Origin: Microlunatus elymi
GTDB lineage: Bacteria > Actinomycetota > Actinomycetes > Propionibacteriales > Propionibacteriaceae
Direction: 5' to 3'
Assembly (NCBI RefSeq): GCF_007362775.1
Contig: NZ_CP041692.1
Span: 1,550,001-1,614,000, forward strand
DNA: 64,000 nt
Shown here: in pieces, positions 51,080 to 59,312 of the stretch
Numbering within the stretch: position 1 is the stretch's first letter
Layout of the letters: each line of letters begins with the position of its first letter
Program-made: the position numbers and the translations under genes
Notes under the pieces: generated by a model
Seen by the model: only the letters and a program-made list of their open reading frames with translations
Databases searched by the model: none
Told to the model about the DNA's origin: nothing

Positions 51080-52678
51080 TCAGTCGTGGATGGGCGCGGC
51101 GGCGACCCAGATGTGGTCGGCGAAAGGTCCTTCGCCGAGATCGTGGGAACCGGTCTGGTTGACCAGGAAGATTCTGCCGCGTGGCGCCCGGAACAGGACG
51201 GTTCCGGGCTCGGGTTGTCGGCGATCCCATAGGCCGTGGGTGATCACTCGATGCTCCGGTCTGGCTTCGGGTCCGAGGTTGTTCTCCCTGGTTTGCCCTG
51301 TGCGGCCGGGTCGGTAGGGGTCGCTGTGGTCCAGGTCAAGATGCTGGCCGCGGGAGGTGGAGAAGGGGAAGTCGCTGCTGGGGCGTTTGAGGAACATCCG
51401 CTCCCGCATCAGCCGTGGGATTTCATAGGAGTTGACCGGCGTCAGGTCGGCGTTCAGGTCGATCACCGGCTTGACTGTGACTTGGCAGCCTTGGAGCCAG
51501 TCGGCGACCAGGCTGGACACGATCGGTCCGATGTCCTCCACCCTGGTCACGCCGAGTCCGGTTTGCAGGGTTTCTTGGGCAATGTGCATGTACAGGGTGG
51601 CGTCAGGCCGCAACCTGGCGGGGTCGAGTTGGCTGATCGCCCGGATCGCCGCCCAAGCCAGATCATGATCATCGTCCAGTCGGGGATAGCGGACCGGATG
51701 ATCGTTGCCGGGTTGGGTTTCCGGTCCGCCGCCTTGCTCGGGCCCCTCGGGTTGCGTGCCCGATCCACCGGACGATTCATGATCCTGCGGCTGCGAGCCC
51801 GGTCCGCCGTCCTGAACAACCGCAGACGACTCGACCGGCGGAGCCTCCACAACAGGGCGATCATGATCATCCTCGGGCAGATCGTCATCACCGAGATCGG
51901 GGTCGAACAGGGATGGTGCGTCGTCTTCGGCCAACAGCCGCAGCGCGTACAGCGGGTTGGCCAGGATCCCGATCGCCGCCGCACGGCGTTCGTCCTTGCT
52001 GCGGGTATCGCCGCGGCGGGCGAGAAGGTCGGCGAATCGGTCGACCATCGCGTCGAACCAGATCACATCACAGGCATCCGCGCGGGCGAACACGGTCTTG
52101 CAACCGTGCTCGGTCGACTGTCCGACCCAGACACCCTTCTCCCGTTGCCGGCGGTTGGCCTCGGCGGCGATCCGGTCGGCATCGACCTCGATGATCTTCG
52201 CCTCCACCAACCGCAACAACGCCGCCCGACCCAACCGGCCCACATAGTCGGCCAACGCGGCATCCACCAGCCCGGCCTTCTCCAGGGTCAGGTGCCGGGT
52301 GGCCTGGGCGATCAGTTGCGCGTCGGCGCCCTCGATCTCAAAGTTGCAGACTCGGTCCCAGAGTCGGGGCAGCCGATACCGCAGATCCAGAGCGTCGCCG
52401 ATGAAATACCGGCCACCAGCGATCGACTTCCGCAGCTGGGTGGCGAACTCCGGAACGGCGAACTCCGCCATCGCCGGCGTCCCCTCCCCACCGGGATGAA
52501 TCGGCCGATCCCCGCCCGGAATCGACAACTGATACGGATCGATCGACTCGGCCGGATGATACTGGGCCCATTCCACGGCCGCGATCAATTTGGTATTGCG
52601 GCCGATCAACTCCTGCCGGTCGGCATCACCGACGACACGCAAGATCTGCGCCGCGTCCCGTCCGCCCTCGTCGACCAT
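51080..52678 (-). CDS. DUF222-HNH protein (second copy)
   Basis: 532 residues from ATG 52678. It has the same plan as the protein at 25.8 kb: DUF222 (GEGTPAMAEFAVPEFATQL, LRYRLPRLWDRVCN, REKGVWVGQSTEHGCKTVFA), a low-complexity acidic/Gln-Gly linker (about 285-350), and a C-terminal HNH-like segment HLDLDHSDPYRPGRTGQT with LGPEARPEHRVITHG. The two paralogues are diverged but clearly related, most closely in the N-terminal domain and the HNH region. Function unproven; such families expand in actinobacteria and may be selfish or homing-like. The gene stands alone. Confidence 0.87.
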   Translation of the reverse strand: MVDEGGRDAAQILRVVGDADRQELIGRNTKLIAAVEWAQYHPAESIDPYQLSIPGGDRPIHPGGEGTPAMAEFAVPEFATQLRKSIAGGRYFIGDALDLRYRLPRLWDRVCNFEIEGADAQLIAQATRHLTLEKAGLVDAALADYVGRLGRAALLRLVEAKIIEVDADRIAAEANRRQREKGVWVGQSTEHGCKTVFARADACDVIWFDAMVDRFADLLARRGDTRSKDERRAAAIGILANPLYALRLLAEDDAPSLFDPDLGDDDLPEDDHDRPVVEAPPVESSAVVQDGGPGSQPQDHESSGGSGTQPEGPEQGGGPETQPGNDHPVRYPRLDDDHDLAWAAIRAISQLDPARLRPDATLYMHIAQETLQTGLGVTRVEDIGPIVSSLVADWLQGCQVTVKPVIDLNADLTPVNSYEIPRLMRERMFLKRPSSDFPFSTSRGQHLDLDHSDPYRPGRTGQTRENNLGPEARPEHRVITHGLWDRRQPEPGTVLFRAPRGRIFLVNQTGSHDLGEGPFADHIWVAAAPIHD

Positions 52679-53209
52679 GCACCTGACGGTACAGACACGG
52701 TCTGACAAAACATGCCCGCCGGAAACCCAACCCTACAAGAGAAATCTCGAACATGCCGCCGGGACTCCGGCGGTCGCATTGGGTCGCAGGCCCGCACGCC
52801 TTGCCCAGGCTCCGGGGTGCCAACGTGGGAGTCGAAGCCTGAAAGAGATCCGCTGATGCCCGGATCCACCAACGTCCAGGACATCATCGACACCGTGGCC
52901 ACGTGAAGCGAACGTGGTCAGCTGGGTGAAAGATCATGTCGGAGACAGGATCGATGAAGCCGGTCCGGCCACCGATGTCCAATCTGCCGCAAGCTGTGCG
53001 TTCAATCTGCCGCTACTCACGTGTTCAATCTGCCGCGGCGCGCGTGCTCCAGTCCGCTTGTTGCCGCTTTGGCCGATCGGATGCCGCGTCCTGACGGTCA
53101 CGCCGCCGTACTGGCTGTTCCCGGGCAGTGTGATCGCGCCGTCGTCTCCTGGCCCGGTGTGTGGGTAGCATCCGTTCGGCAGAAGCAGATCGAGTGCGAG
53201 GATTGCGTG
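52679..53209. other. 531-base region without a supported gene
   Basis: Upstream of the leftward DUF222 gene and of the rightward glycosyltransferase. It contains three phased 13-bp repeats (52978-53036). Short reading frames overlap but lack recognisable content. The sequence GGGTAGCATCC near 53164 could be part of the glycosyltransferase promoter. No RNA gene seen. Confidence 0.5.
52978..53036. repeat. Three 13-bp direct repeats with a 23-base period
   Basis: TCCAATCTGCCGC at 52978-52990, then TTCAATCTGCCGC at 53001-53013 and 53024-53036. The period is exactly 23 bases both times, but the intervening 10 bases differ. The spacing places the repeats on nearly one helix face, about 170 bases before the glycosyltransferase start. 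Confidence 0.85.
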
Positions 53210-54406
53210 GTGTCCCCAGAAGACGGGCCGGCGGCAGCGACGCCGCTGGTGTCGGTGATCATTCCGACGTACAACAGCCGGGAGTTTCTGGCCGAGGCGC
53301 TGACGGCGATCCGGGCCCAGACGCTGGGCGCGGAGCAGATCGAGACGATCGTCATCGACGACGGCTCGACCGACGACACCTGGGACTACCTGCAGGGGCT
53401 GGCCGAGCAGTGGCCGCAGCTGCGGATCTTCACCCAAGCCAACTCCGGAGCGCCGTCGGTCGGCCGCAACGTCGGTCTGCGCGTCGCGACGGGGCGCTAC
53501 CTGTTCTTCCACGACGCGGACGACTGGCTGGCCGACGATGCGCTGGATCGGCTGACCGCAGCCGCCGAGGACTTCGGTGCCGACGTGGTGGTTGGGCAGG
53601 TACGGGTGGTCGGCCGCCAGGGGTGGACCGTCAACAAGGTGCGAGCCGCTGCTGACGCGGACCTGATCGAGGATCGGATCTGGACCACGCTGTCGGCGCA
53701 GAAGCTGTTTCGGCGGGCGTTGATCGACCGGCTGTCGCTGGAGTTCTGCGAGGACATGGTGCAGGGCGAGGACCAGGTCTTCGTGGCCACCGCGCTGCTG
53801 GCCGCCAAGCGGGTGACCTCGCTGACCGACAGCACGTACTACTTCCGCCGCCGCAACCTGCCCGGCAGTCTGTCCCGGCAACCGCAGACTTTGCAGAACA
53901 AGCTGCTGACGGCAACGCGGATGACCGAGTTGATCATGAAGAATGTCGAGCCCCAGCAGCGATCCCGTTATTTCGATCGGGTGTTGATCCGGGTGGTCGC
54001 ACCGTCCTTCGGCGGTCCGTTCATGCGTGCCGACGAGACCGAACGAGAGGTTGCACTGGCCGAGCTCAAACGGACCGTACTGTCGCAGCTGGAGGCCCGT
54101 CACCTGGATCGTGCCCGGGAGGACGCCCGGCTGCGGCTGATGGTCGCCTCCCGCGGCGGCGCCGAGGACATCGTTGCGCTGAACGAGTGGATCGCGGCCG
54201 GTCGGGCCCGGAGCGCCTTCGGCGATCGGCTCCGTTACGACTTGCCCGACTCGCTGAATGCGCTGCTGACACCGGCGGAGCTGATCGTCCGGACCTCACC
54301 GGGCGCGCCGCGTCCGGTCGTCGAACCGCACCCGGCGGGGTGGACGCGCCGGCTGAGGACCAGGGCAGGAGGTTTTGTCGGCCGCTGGCGCGGCCGTCTA
54401 ACCTGA
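53210..54406 (+). CDS. Family-2 glycosyltransferase with C-terminal extension
   Basis: About 398 residues. The start at GTG 53210 is favoured by GAGGA 7 bases upstream (GTG 53207 also fits). The GT-A fold opens with PLVSVIIPTYNSREFLAEAL, then VIDDGSTDDTWDYL and the metal-binding FFHDADDWLADDALD near 105. A catalytic acidic patch, EDMVQGEDQVFVATAL, lies near 180. The C-terminal 180 residues resemble the region after the GT2 domain in teichoic acid (TagF/CDP-glycerol-associated) or capsule transferases. It is followed 4 bases later by a GtrA-like gene, suggesting decoration of a lipid-linked glycan. Confidence 0.87.
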   Translation: MSPEDGPAAATPLVSVIIPTYNSREFLAEALTAIRAQTLGAEQIETIVIDDGSTDDTWDYLQGLAEQWPQLRIFTQANSGAPSVGRNVGLRVATGRYLFFHDADDWLADDALDRLTAAAEDFGADVVVGQVRVVGRQGWTVNKVRAAADADLIEDRIWTTLSAQKLFRRALIDRLSLEFCEDMVQGEDQVFVATALLAAKRVTSLTDSTYYFRRRNLPGSLSRQPQTLQNKLLTATRMTELIMKNVEPQQRSRYFDRVLIRVVAPSFGGPFMRADETEREVALAELKRTVLSQLEARHLDRAREDARLRLMVASRGGAEDIVALNEWIAAGRARSAFGDRLRYDLPDSLNALLTPAELIVRTSPGAPRPVVEPHPAGWTRRLRTRAGGFVGRWRGRLT

Positions 54407-54410
54407 AGCG

Positions 54411-54854
54411 GTGCTCGAACCCGGATCGTTGCCTGCCCCACCGCAGCATCATGCGCTGCCGGTGCAGCTGTTCCGGTTCGTGATCACCGGCGGGCTGTCG
54501 GCGATCGTCGACTTCGGCATCCTGGTGCTGCTGATGCACTTCGGCCTGCTACACACACCCGCCAAGGCGATCTCGTTCGTCTGCGGCACCACCACCGCGT
54601 ACCTGATCAATCGGCGCTGGACCTTCCGGGCCGAACCGTCGGCACGGCGCTTCGTCAGCGTGTTGATCTTGTACGGTTCGACGTTCTTCGTCCAGGTCGG
54701 CCTGTTCGCGGTGCTCTATCCGGTGCTGGCGCGGCACCTGCCTCAGATCTGGACCCAGACGCTCGCGTTCGTGATCGCCCAAGGTGTGGCGACCGCGGTG
54801 AACTTCATCGTGCAGCGGATGGTGATCTTCCGCTATCGCCCGCCGCTGGCTTGA
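54411..54854 (+). CDS. GtrA-like membrane protein (putative lipid-linked sugar flippase)
   Basis: 147 residues, four helices. LFRFVITGGLSAIVDFGILVLLM starts the GtrA domain, then FVCGTTTAYLINRRWTF (the conserved N-x-x-W-T-F) near 64 and GVATAVNFIVQRMVIFR at the end. GTG 54411 directly follows the glycosyltransferase stop. GtrA proteins are thought to flip undecaprenyl-phosphate-linked sugars; the pair probably works together. Confidence 0.88.
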   Translation: MLEPGSLPAPPQHHALPVQLFRFVITGGLSAIVDFGILVLLMHFGLLHTPAKAISFVCGTTTAYLINRRWTFRAEPSARRFVSVLILYGSTFFVQVGLFAVLYPVLARHLPQIWTQTLAFVIAQGVATAVNFIVQRMVIFRYRPPLA

Positions 54855-54883
54855 ACAAACCTGACTTGACCAACCGGGCTTGA

Positions 54884-55582
54884 TCAACGAGCCGCTGCCT
54901 TGATCAACCCGCCGAAGAGCCCGGCGTCGTCGCGTTCCTCCGGATGCCATTGGACGCCCAGCCGGAACCGTTCGCCGTCGGCTTCCAGCGCCTCGATCGC
55001 ACCGTCGGCGGATCTTGCCGAGATCTGCAGGCCGGGATGTTCGGCCACCGCCTGGTGATGGTGGCAGCTCACCTGCAGCCGGTCGCCGACCAGACTGGCG
55101 ACCCGGCTCTTCGGTTCCACGATCACTTCGACCGTGCCGTAATCCGCGCCGCCCGGCGAATGCAGTTGGTGGCCGAGCTGATCGGGCAGATGCTGTTGCA
55201 GGGTGCCGCCGGCGTGCACCGCCAGCACCTGCAAACCACGACAGATCCCCAACACCGGAAGGGAAATCCGGTCGGCTGCGTCGAGCAGAGCCAACTCCCA
55301 GGCATCGCGTACGCCGCCGGGCTGATCGGTCTGCGGGTGTCGGTCCGCGCCGTATCGGGCCGGGTCGACATCGGGCCCGCCGGTGATGATCAAGCCGTCG
55401 ATCCGCGCCACCACCGCGTCGGCGTGATCACCGGGATCCTGCGGCGGTGGCAGCAGGATCGGGATGCCGCCGGCCAGTTCGACCGAGCGGGTGTACGTGG
55501 TGGGCAGCAGCACCGCCTCGGTGTCCCAGACGCCCCACTGTGCCTTGTTGCGATAGCAGCTCAGCCCGATCACCGGTTTCAT
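54884..55582 (-). CDS. puuD: Gamma-glutamyl-GABA hydrolase (PuuD-like, class I glutamine amidotransferase fold)
   Basis: Last step of the gamma-glutamyl polyamine route: releases GABA (or an analogue) from the glutamyl carrier. 232 residues. The nucleophile Cys sits in VLGICRGLQVLAVHAGG near 108 and the His in QVSCHHHQAV and VQWHPEER (the triad His-Glu in WHPEE near 217). IDGLIITGGPDVDPARYG near 65 is typical of the family. ATG 55582, 14 bases behind the SDR gene. Final gene of the operon that starts with the permease. Confidence 0.9.
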   Translation of the reverse strand: MKPVIGLSCYRNKAQWGVWDTEAVLLPTTYTRSVELAGGIPILLPPPQDPGDHADAVVARIDGLIITGGPDVDPARYGADRHPQTDQPGGVRDAWELALLDAADRISLPVLGICRGLQVLAVHAGGTLQQHLPDQLGHQLHSPGGADYGTVEVIVEPKSRVASLVGDRLQVSCHHHQAVAEHPGLQISARSADGAIEALEADGERFRLGVQWHPEERDDAGLFGGLIKAAAR

Positions 55583-55596
55583 GATCAACTCGACGA

Positions 55597-56364
55597 TCAG
55601 AGCGGGGTGACGTAGGCGGCGGAGATGCCGCCGTCGACCAGGAAGGTGTTGGCGGTGATGAAGCTCGACTCGTCGCTGGCCAGGAACAACACCGCGTTGG
55701 CGATCTCCTCCGGCTCGGCGAAGCGGCCCATCGGCACGTGCACCAGTCGGCGCTCCGCTCGCTCGGGGTCGGAGGCGAACAGCTCCTGCAGCAACGGCGT
55801 GTTCACCGGGCCGGGGCACAGCGCGTTCACCCGGATGCCGGAACGGGCGAACTGCACACCGAGCTCGCGACTCATCGACAGCACGCCACCCTTGGAGGCG
55901 GAGTAGGAGATCTGAGACGTGGCAGCACCCATCAGTGCGACGAACGAGGCCGTGTTGATGATCGAACCCCGACCTTGCTCGGTCATGATCTCCAACGCGG
56001 CCTTGCAGCACAGGTAAACACTGGTCAGGTTGACCTGCTGCACCTGATGCCAGGCGTCCAGATCGGTGTCCAGGATCGAATCGTCCTCCGGCGGCGAGAT
56101 GCCGGCGTTGTTGAAGGCGATGTCGACCGATCCGAACTGTTCCCTGGCGGACCGGAAAAGATGATCAACTGCGGACTTGTCGGTGACGTCGGTGGCCAGG
56201 TACGCACCGCCGACGGACGCTGCCACGTCCGGCCCTTGGGTGTCGTCGACGTCGCCGATCACCACCGTGGCGCCTTCGGTGGCCAGCCGCCGTACCGTTG
56301 CCAGCCCGATGCCGGAGCAGCCTCCGGTGACCACCGCGACCTTGCCGTCCACCCGTCCTGCCAT
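55597..56364 (-). CDS. Short-chain dehydrogenase/reductase
   Basis: NAD(P)-dependent oxidoreductase of about 255 residues. VAVVTGGCSGIGLATVRRLA at the N-terminus, DVDDTQGPDVA (Asp suggests NAD preference), NNAGISPPEDD, catalytic Ser in IINTASFVALMGAA and YSASKGG (Tyr-Lys), then CPGPVNTPLLQELF. Start ATG 56364 after GAGGAG (upstream ATG 56382 less likely). In the polyamine operon it may oxidise a gamma-glutamylated amino alcohol or aldehyde; its exact substrate is inference. Confidence 0.87.
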   Translation of the reverse strand: MAGRVDGKVAVVTGGCSGIGLATVRRLATEGATVVIGDVDDTQGPDVAASVGGAYLATDVTDKSAVDHLFRSAREQFGSVDIAFNNAGISPPEDDSILDTDLDAWHQVQQVNLTSVYLCCKAALEIMTEQGRGSIINTASFVALMGAATSQISYSASKGGVLSMSRELGVQFARSGIRVNALCPGPVNTPLLQELFASDPERAERRLVHVPMGRFAEPEEIANAVLFLASDESSFITANTFLVDGGISAAYVTPL

Positions 56365-56387
56365 GTTGTTCGCACTCCTCATTCCAA

Positions 56388-56410
56388 GGGTCTGAGCTTG
56401 TCGAAGGACC
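56388..56410. repeat. Dispersed CTTGTCGAAGGACC element between SDR and aldehyde dehydrogenase genes
   Basis: GGGTCTGAGCTTGTCGAAGG and flanking bases, the reverse complement of the repeat at 30.5 kb, inserted in the operon's intergenic spacer. Confidence 0.85.
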
Positions 56411-56431
56411 GTAAGCCCTGCTCCGGTGTAT

Positions 56432-57793
56432 TCAGTAGTCGGCGATGAAGACGTTCTTCTCCTCGGTGTACGCGTCGGCGGCGTCCGGGCCGAGCTCGCG
56501 GCCGAGCCCGGACTGTTTGTAGCCGCCGAAGGGGGTCCAGTAGCGGACCGAGGAGTGTGAGTTGACGCTCAGGTTGCCGGCCTGGACCGACCGGGACACC
56601 CGCAGCGCCCGGCCAAGATCACGGGTGAAGATCGAGCCGGACAGGCCGTAGTCGCTGTCGTTGGCGAGCCGGATCGCGTCGGCCTCGTCGGTGAACGGCT
56701 GCACAGCCAGCACCGGCCCGAACACCTCTTCGCGCCAGATCCGATCATCGGGCGAGGTGTTGATGATCACCGTCGGCGGCATCCAGAATCCCGGCCCGTC
56801 CGGAGCCGTGCCGGTGTAGGCGACGTCGGCGTCATCCAGATATCCCTGTACGCGTTGACGATGCTGTGCCGAGGTCAACGGTCCCATGATCGTTTCCGGA
56901 TCGGCCGGATCGCCGACGCGTACGTCCTTGACCGCCGGCTCGAGCAGCTCCAGGAAGCGGTCCAGCACCGAGGACTGGACCAGGATCCGTGATCGGGCGC
57001 AGCAGTCCTGGCCGGAGTTGTCGAAGACCGCTCCCGGTGCGGCAGTGGCGGCTCGCTCCAGATCGGCGTCGGCGAAGATCACGTTCGCGCTCTTGCCGCC
57101 GAGCTCCAGCGTGCAGCGCTTCAACTGCTCGGCGCAGCCGGCCATGATCATCTTGCCGACTCGGGTCGATCCGGTGAAGGTGATCTTGCGGACCAACGGA
57201 TGCTCGACCAGCCGCCGCCCGACCACCGGACCTTCGCCGGGCAGGACGGTGAACACCCCGTCGGGAATCCCAGCCTCGGCGGCGATCTCGGCCAATCGCA
57301 GGGCGGTCAGCGGGGTCCACTCCGCCGGCTTCAGCACAACGCAGTTACCGGCGGCAAGCGCCGGCGCGAAGCCCCAGCCGGCGATCGGCATCGGGAAATT
57401 CCAGGGCACGATCACGCCCACCACACCGAGCGGTTCGCGGAAGGTGACGTCGATGCCGCCGGCGACCGGGATCTGCCGGCCGAACAGCCGCTCCGGAGTG
57501 GCCGAGTAGAAGTTCAGCACGTCGCGGACGTTTCCTGCCTCCCAACGGGCGTTTCCGATCGGATGCCCGGAGTTGCGGACCTCCAGCTGGGCCAGCTCGT
57601 CGCCATGATCATCAACCAGCCGGGCGAACCGGCGCAGCAACGTCGCCCGATCACCGGGAGCAAGATCACGCCAGCCGCCGAAGGCCTGGTGGGCCCGCTC
57701 GATCGCCGCGTCGGTTTCCTCCGCCGAGGCGAACTCGACTGTGGTGAAGGCCTCCGCGGTGGTCGGATTGATCACCGGAAACGTCGTGCTCAC
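56432..57793 (-). CDS. puuC: Aldehyde dehydrogenase (PuuC-like)
   Basis: Oxidises the gamma-glutamyl aminoaldehyde to the acid with NAD(P)+. 453 residues. PWNFPMPIAGWGFAPALAAGN near 128, FTGSTRVGKMI near 205, catalytic Glu in LELGGKSANVIF near 230, catalytic Cys in NSGQDCCARSRIL near 263, and EEVFGPVLAVQPF near 358. The length is slightly shorter than most ALDHs (about 480), lacking N-terminal residues. Its start at 57793 lies just beyond a tandem repeat made of the end of the upstream ligase gene. Identification as PuuC rests on the operon. Confidence 0.87.
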   Translation of the reverse strand: MSTTFPVINPTTAEAFTTVEFASAEETDAAIERAHQAFGGWRDLAPGDRATLLRRFARLVDDHGDELAQLEVRNSGHPIGNARWEAGNVRDVLNFYSATPERLFGRQIPVAGGIDVTFREPLGVVGVIVPWNFPMPIAGWGFAPALAAGNCVVLKPAEWTPLTALRLAEIAAEAGIPDGVFTVLPGEGPVVGRRLVEHPLVRKITFTGSTRVGKMIMAGCAEQLKRCTLELGGKSANVIFADADLERAATAAPGAVFDNSGQDCCARSRILVQSSVLDRFLELLEPAVKDVRVGDPADPETIMGPLTSAQHRQRVQGYLDDADVAYTGTAPDGPGFWMPPTVIINTSPDDRIWREEVFGPVLAVQPFTDEADAIRLANDSDYGLSGSIFTRDLGRALRVSRSVQAGNLSVNSHSSVRYWTPFGGYKQSGLGRELGPDAADAYTEEKNVFIADY

Positions 57794-57820
57794 AACATCC
57801 TCTCCATCGTGTCAGGAACC

Positions 57821-57919
57821 TTACATGCGCTCGAAAGAGCCATCCATTACATGCGCACGAAAGAGCCATCCATTACATGCGCTCGAAAGAGCCATCTATT
57901 ACATGCGCTCGAAAGAGCG
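57821..57919. repeat. 26-bp tandem repeat copying the 3' end of the glutamine-synthetase-like gene
   Basis: Units start at 57821, 57847 and 57873, each 26 bp (core TTACATGCGCTCGAAAGAGC; second unit has A for T). A fourth, partial unit at 57899-57919 is the true gene end (last codons plus TAA). Each unit holds the stem-loop GCTC-TTTC-GAGC in the transcript. Confidence 0.95.
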
Positions 57920-59272
57920 ACGCCGCTCCCAGTCGGTGACGGTCGCGTTGAACGCAGCCAACTCGACGTCGGCCATGTTGGTGTAGTGATCGACCACCGG
58001 ATCGCCGAGCAGCTTGCGGGTCAGCGCGGATCGGGTGAAGGCGTCGCGGGCCCGAGCGAGCGTCTGCGGCACCGTCGGCAGGTCGGCGTCGTACGCGTTG
58101 CCGGTGGTCTCGGCCGGCAGCTCCAACTCATGATCAACTCCGTACAGACCGCCCGCGAGCATGGCGGCCAGTGCTAGGTACGGGTTGACGTCGCCGCCCG
58201 GCACCCGGTTCTCCAGCCGGGCCGACAGTCCGTCGCCCACCAGCCGGACCGCGCAGGTGCGGTTGTCGTAGCCCCAGCCGATCTTGGTCGGCGCGAAGGA
58301 CCCGTCGGCGAATCTCTTGTAGGAGTTGACGTTCGGCGCGTAGAGCAGGGTGAAGTCGGGCATCGTCGCCAGCACGCCGGCGATGAATCGGTCGTAGAGC
58401 TCGGTCCGCTGCCCGTTGCCGAAGACCGGCTTGCCGTCCCGGTCGCGCAGCGACAGGTGGATGTGGCAGGAGTTGCCCTCGCGCTCGTCGTACTTGGCCA
58501 TGAAGGTGATCGACTGGCCGCGGCGAGCGGCGATCTCCTTGGCGGCGTTCTTGTAGACCACGTGATTGTCGGCGGTGGTCAGCGCGTCGGCGTAGAGGAA
58601 GCCGATCTCCTGCTGGCCCAGGTTGCACTCGCCCTTGGCCGACTCGACGTTCATCCCGGCCCCGTACATCGCGTTGCGGATCTCCCGCAGCAGCGGCTCG
58701 ACCTTGCTGCCGGCCAAGATCGAATAGTCGCCGTTGTACGGCACCGCGGGTCGCAGATCATGGAAGCCGGACTGCCAGGCGTCGGCGTAGCTGGTGTCGA
58801 AGATCATGAACTCCAGCTCGGTCCCGGCCAGAGCGGTGTAGCCGCGCTCGGCCACCTGCTCCAGCTGGTTCTTCAAGATCGTTCGGGGCGACTGGGCCAC
58901 CGGACTGCCGTCCAGCCAGGTCAGGTCGCACTGCACCATCGCTGCGCCCGGCTGATGCGGGAGCAGCCGAAGGGTGTCGGTGTCCAGGCTGAAGATCATG
59001 TCGCCGTAGCCGCGCTCCCAGGAGGAGACCGCATAGCCGTCGACGGTGTTCATGTCGACGTCGACGGCGAGCAGATAGTTGCAACCCTCGCTGCCGTGAG
59101 CCAGCACGTGATCACGGAAGTACGCGGCGTGCATCCGCTTGCCCTGCAGGCGGCCCTGCATGTCGGTGAAGCAGACGATCACGGTGTCGAGGTCGCCGTT
59201 GTCGATCATGGACTGCAGACCGGCGACGCTCAGGTGACGGTCGGTCCGAAGCCCGAGTTTGCTCTCTCTCAT
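57899..59272 (-). CDS. puuA: Glutamine-synthetase-family gamma-glutamylpolyamine ligase (PuuA/GlnA3-like)
   Basis: ATP-dependent attachment of glutamate to putrescine or another polyamine/amine. 457 residues from ATG 59272 (GGAAG 5 bases upstream; a TTG start at 59287 is unlikely). The GS N-terminal domain includes VIVCFTDMQGRLQGKRM. The catalytic domain has TELEFMIFDTSY (metal Glu), GMNVESAKGECNLGQQEIGF, GNSCHIHLSLRD (His) and DNRTCAVRLVG. The adenylylation Tyr region of GlnA (NLY-D-P) is absent, so it is not the primary glutamine synthetase. The operon with PuuC, PuuD and a permease supports the polyamine role. The 3' end is copied in the tandem repeat downstream. Confidence 0.87.
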   Translation of the reverse strand: MRESKLGLRTDRHLSVAGLQSMIDNGDLDTVIVCFTDMQGRLQGKRMHAAYFRDHVLAHGSEGCNYLLAVDVDMNTVDGYAVSSWERGYGDMIFSLDTDTLRLLPHQPGAAMVQCDLTWLDGSPVAQSPRTILKNQLEQVAERGYTALAGTELEFMIFDTSYADAWQSGFHDLRPAVPYNGDYSILAGSKVEPLLREIRNAMYGAGMNVESAKGECNLGQQEIGFLYADALTTADNHVVYKNAAKEIAARRGQSITFMAKYDEREGNSCHIHLSLRDRDGKPVFGNGQRTELYDRFIAGVLATMPDFTLLYAPNVNSYKRFADGSFAPTKIGWGYDNRTCAVRLVGDGLSARLENRVPGGDVNPYLALAAMLAGGLYGVDHELELPAETTGNAYDADLPTVPQTLARARDAFTRSALTRKLLGDPVVDHYTNMADVELAAFNATVTDWERRRSFERM

Positions 59273-59312
59273 ATCGCTTCCGTTCAACGGGGATCAACAG
59301 TCGGCGGGTTGG

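Noticed and set aside
57821-57919. CRISPR-like repeat array near the polyamine operon
   Set aside because: Units abut, have no spacers, and are copies of the adjacent gene end.
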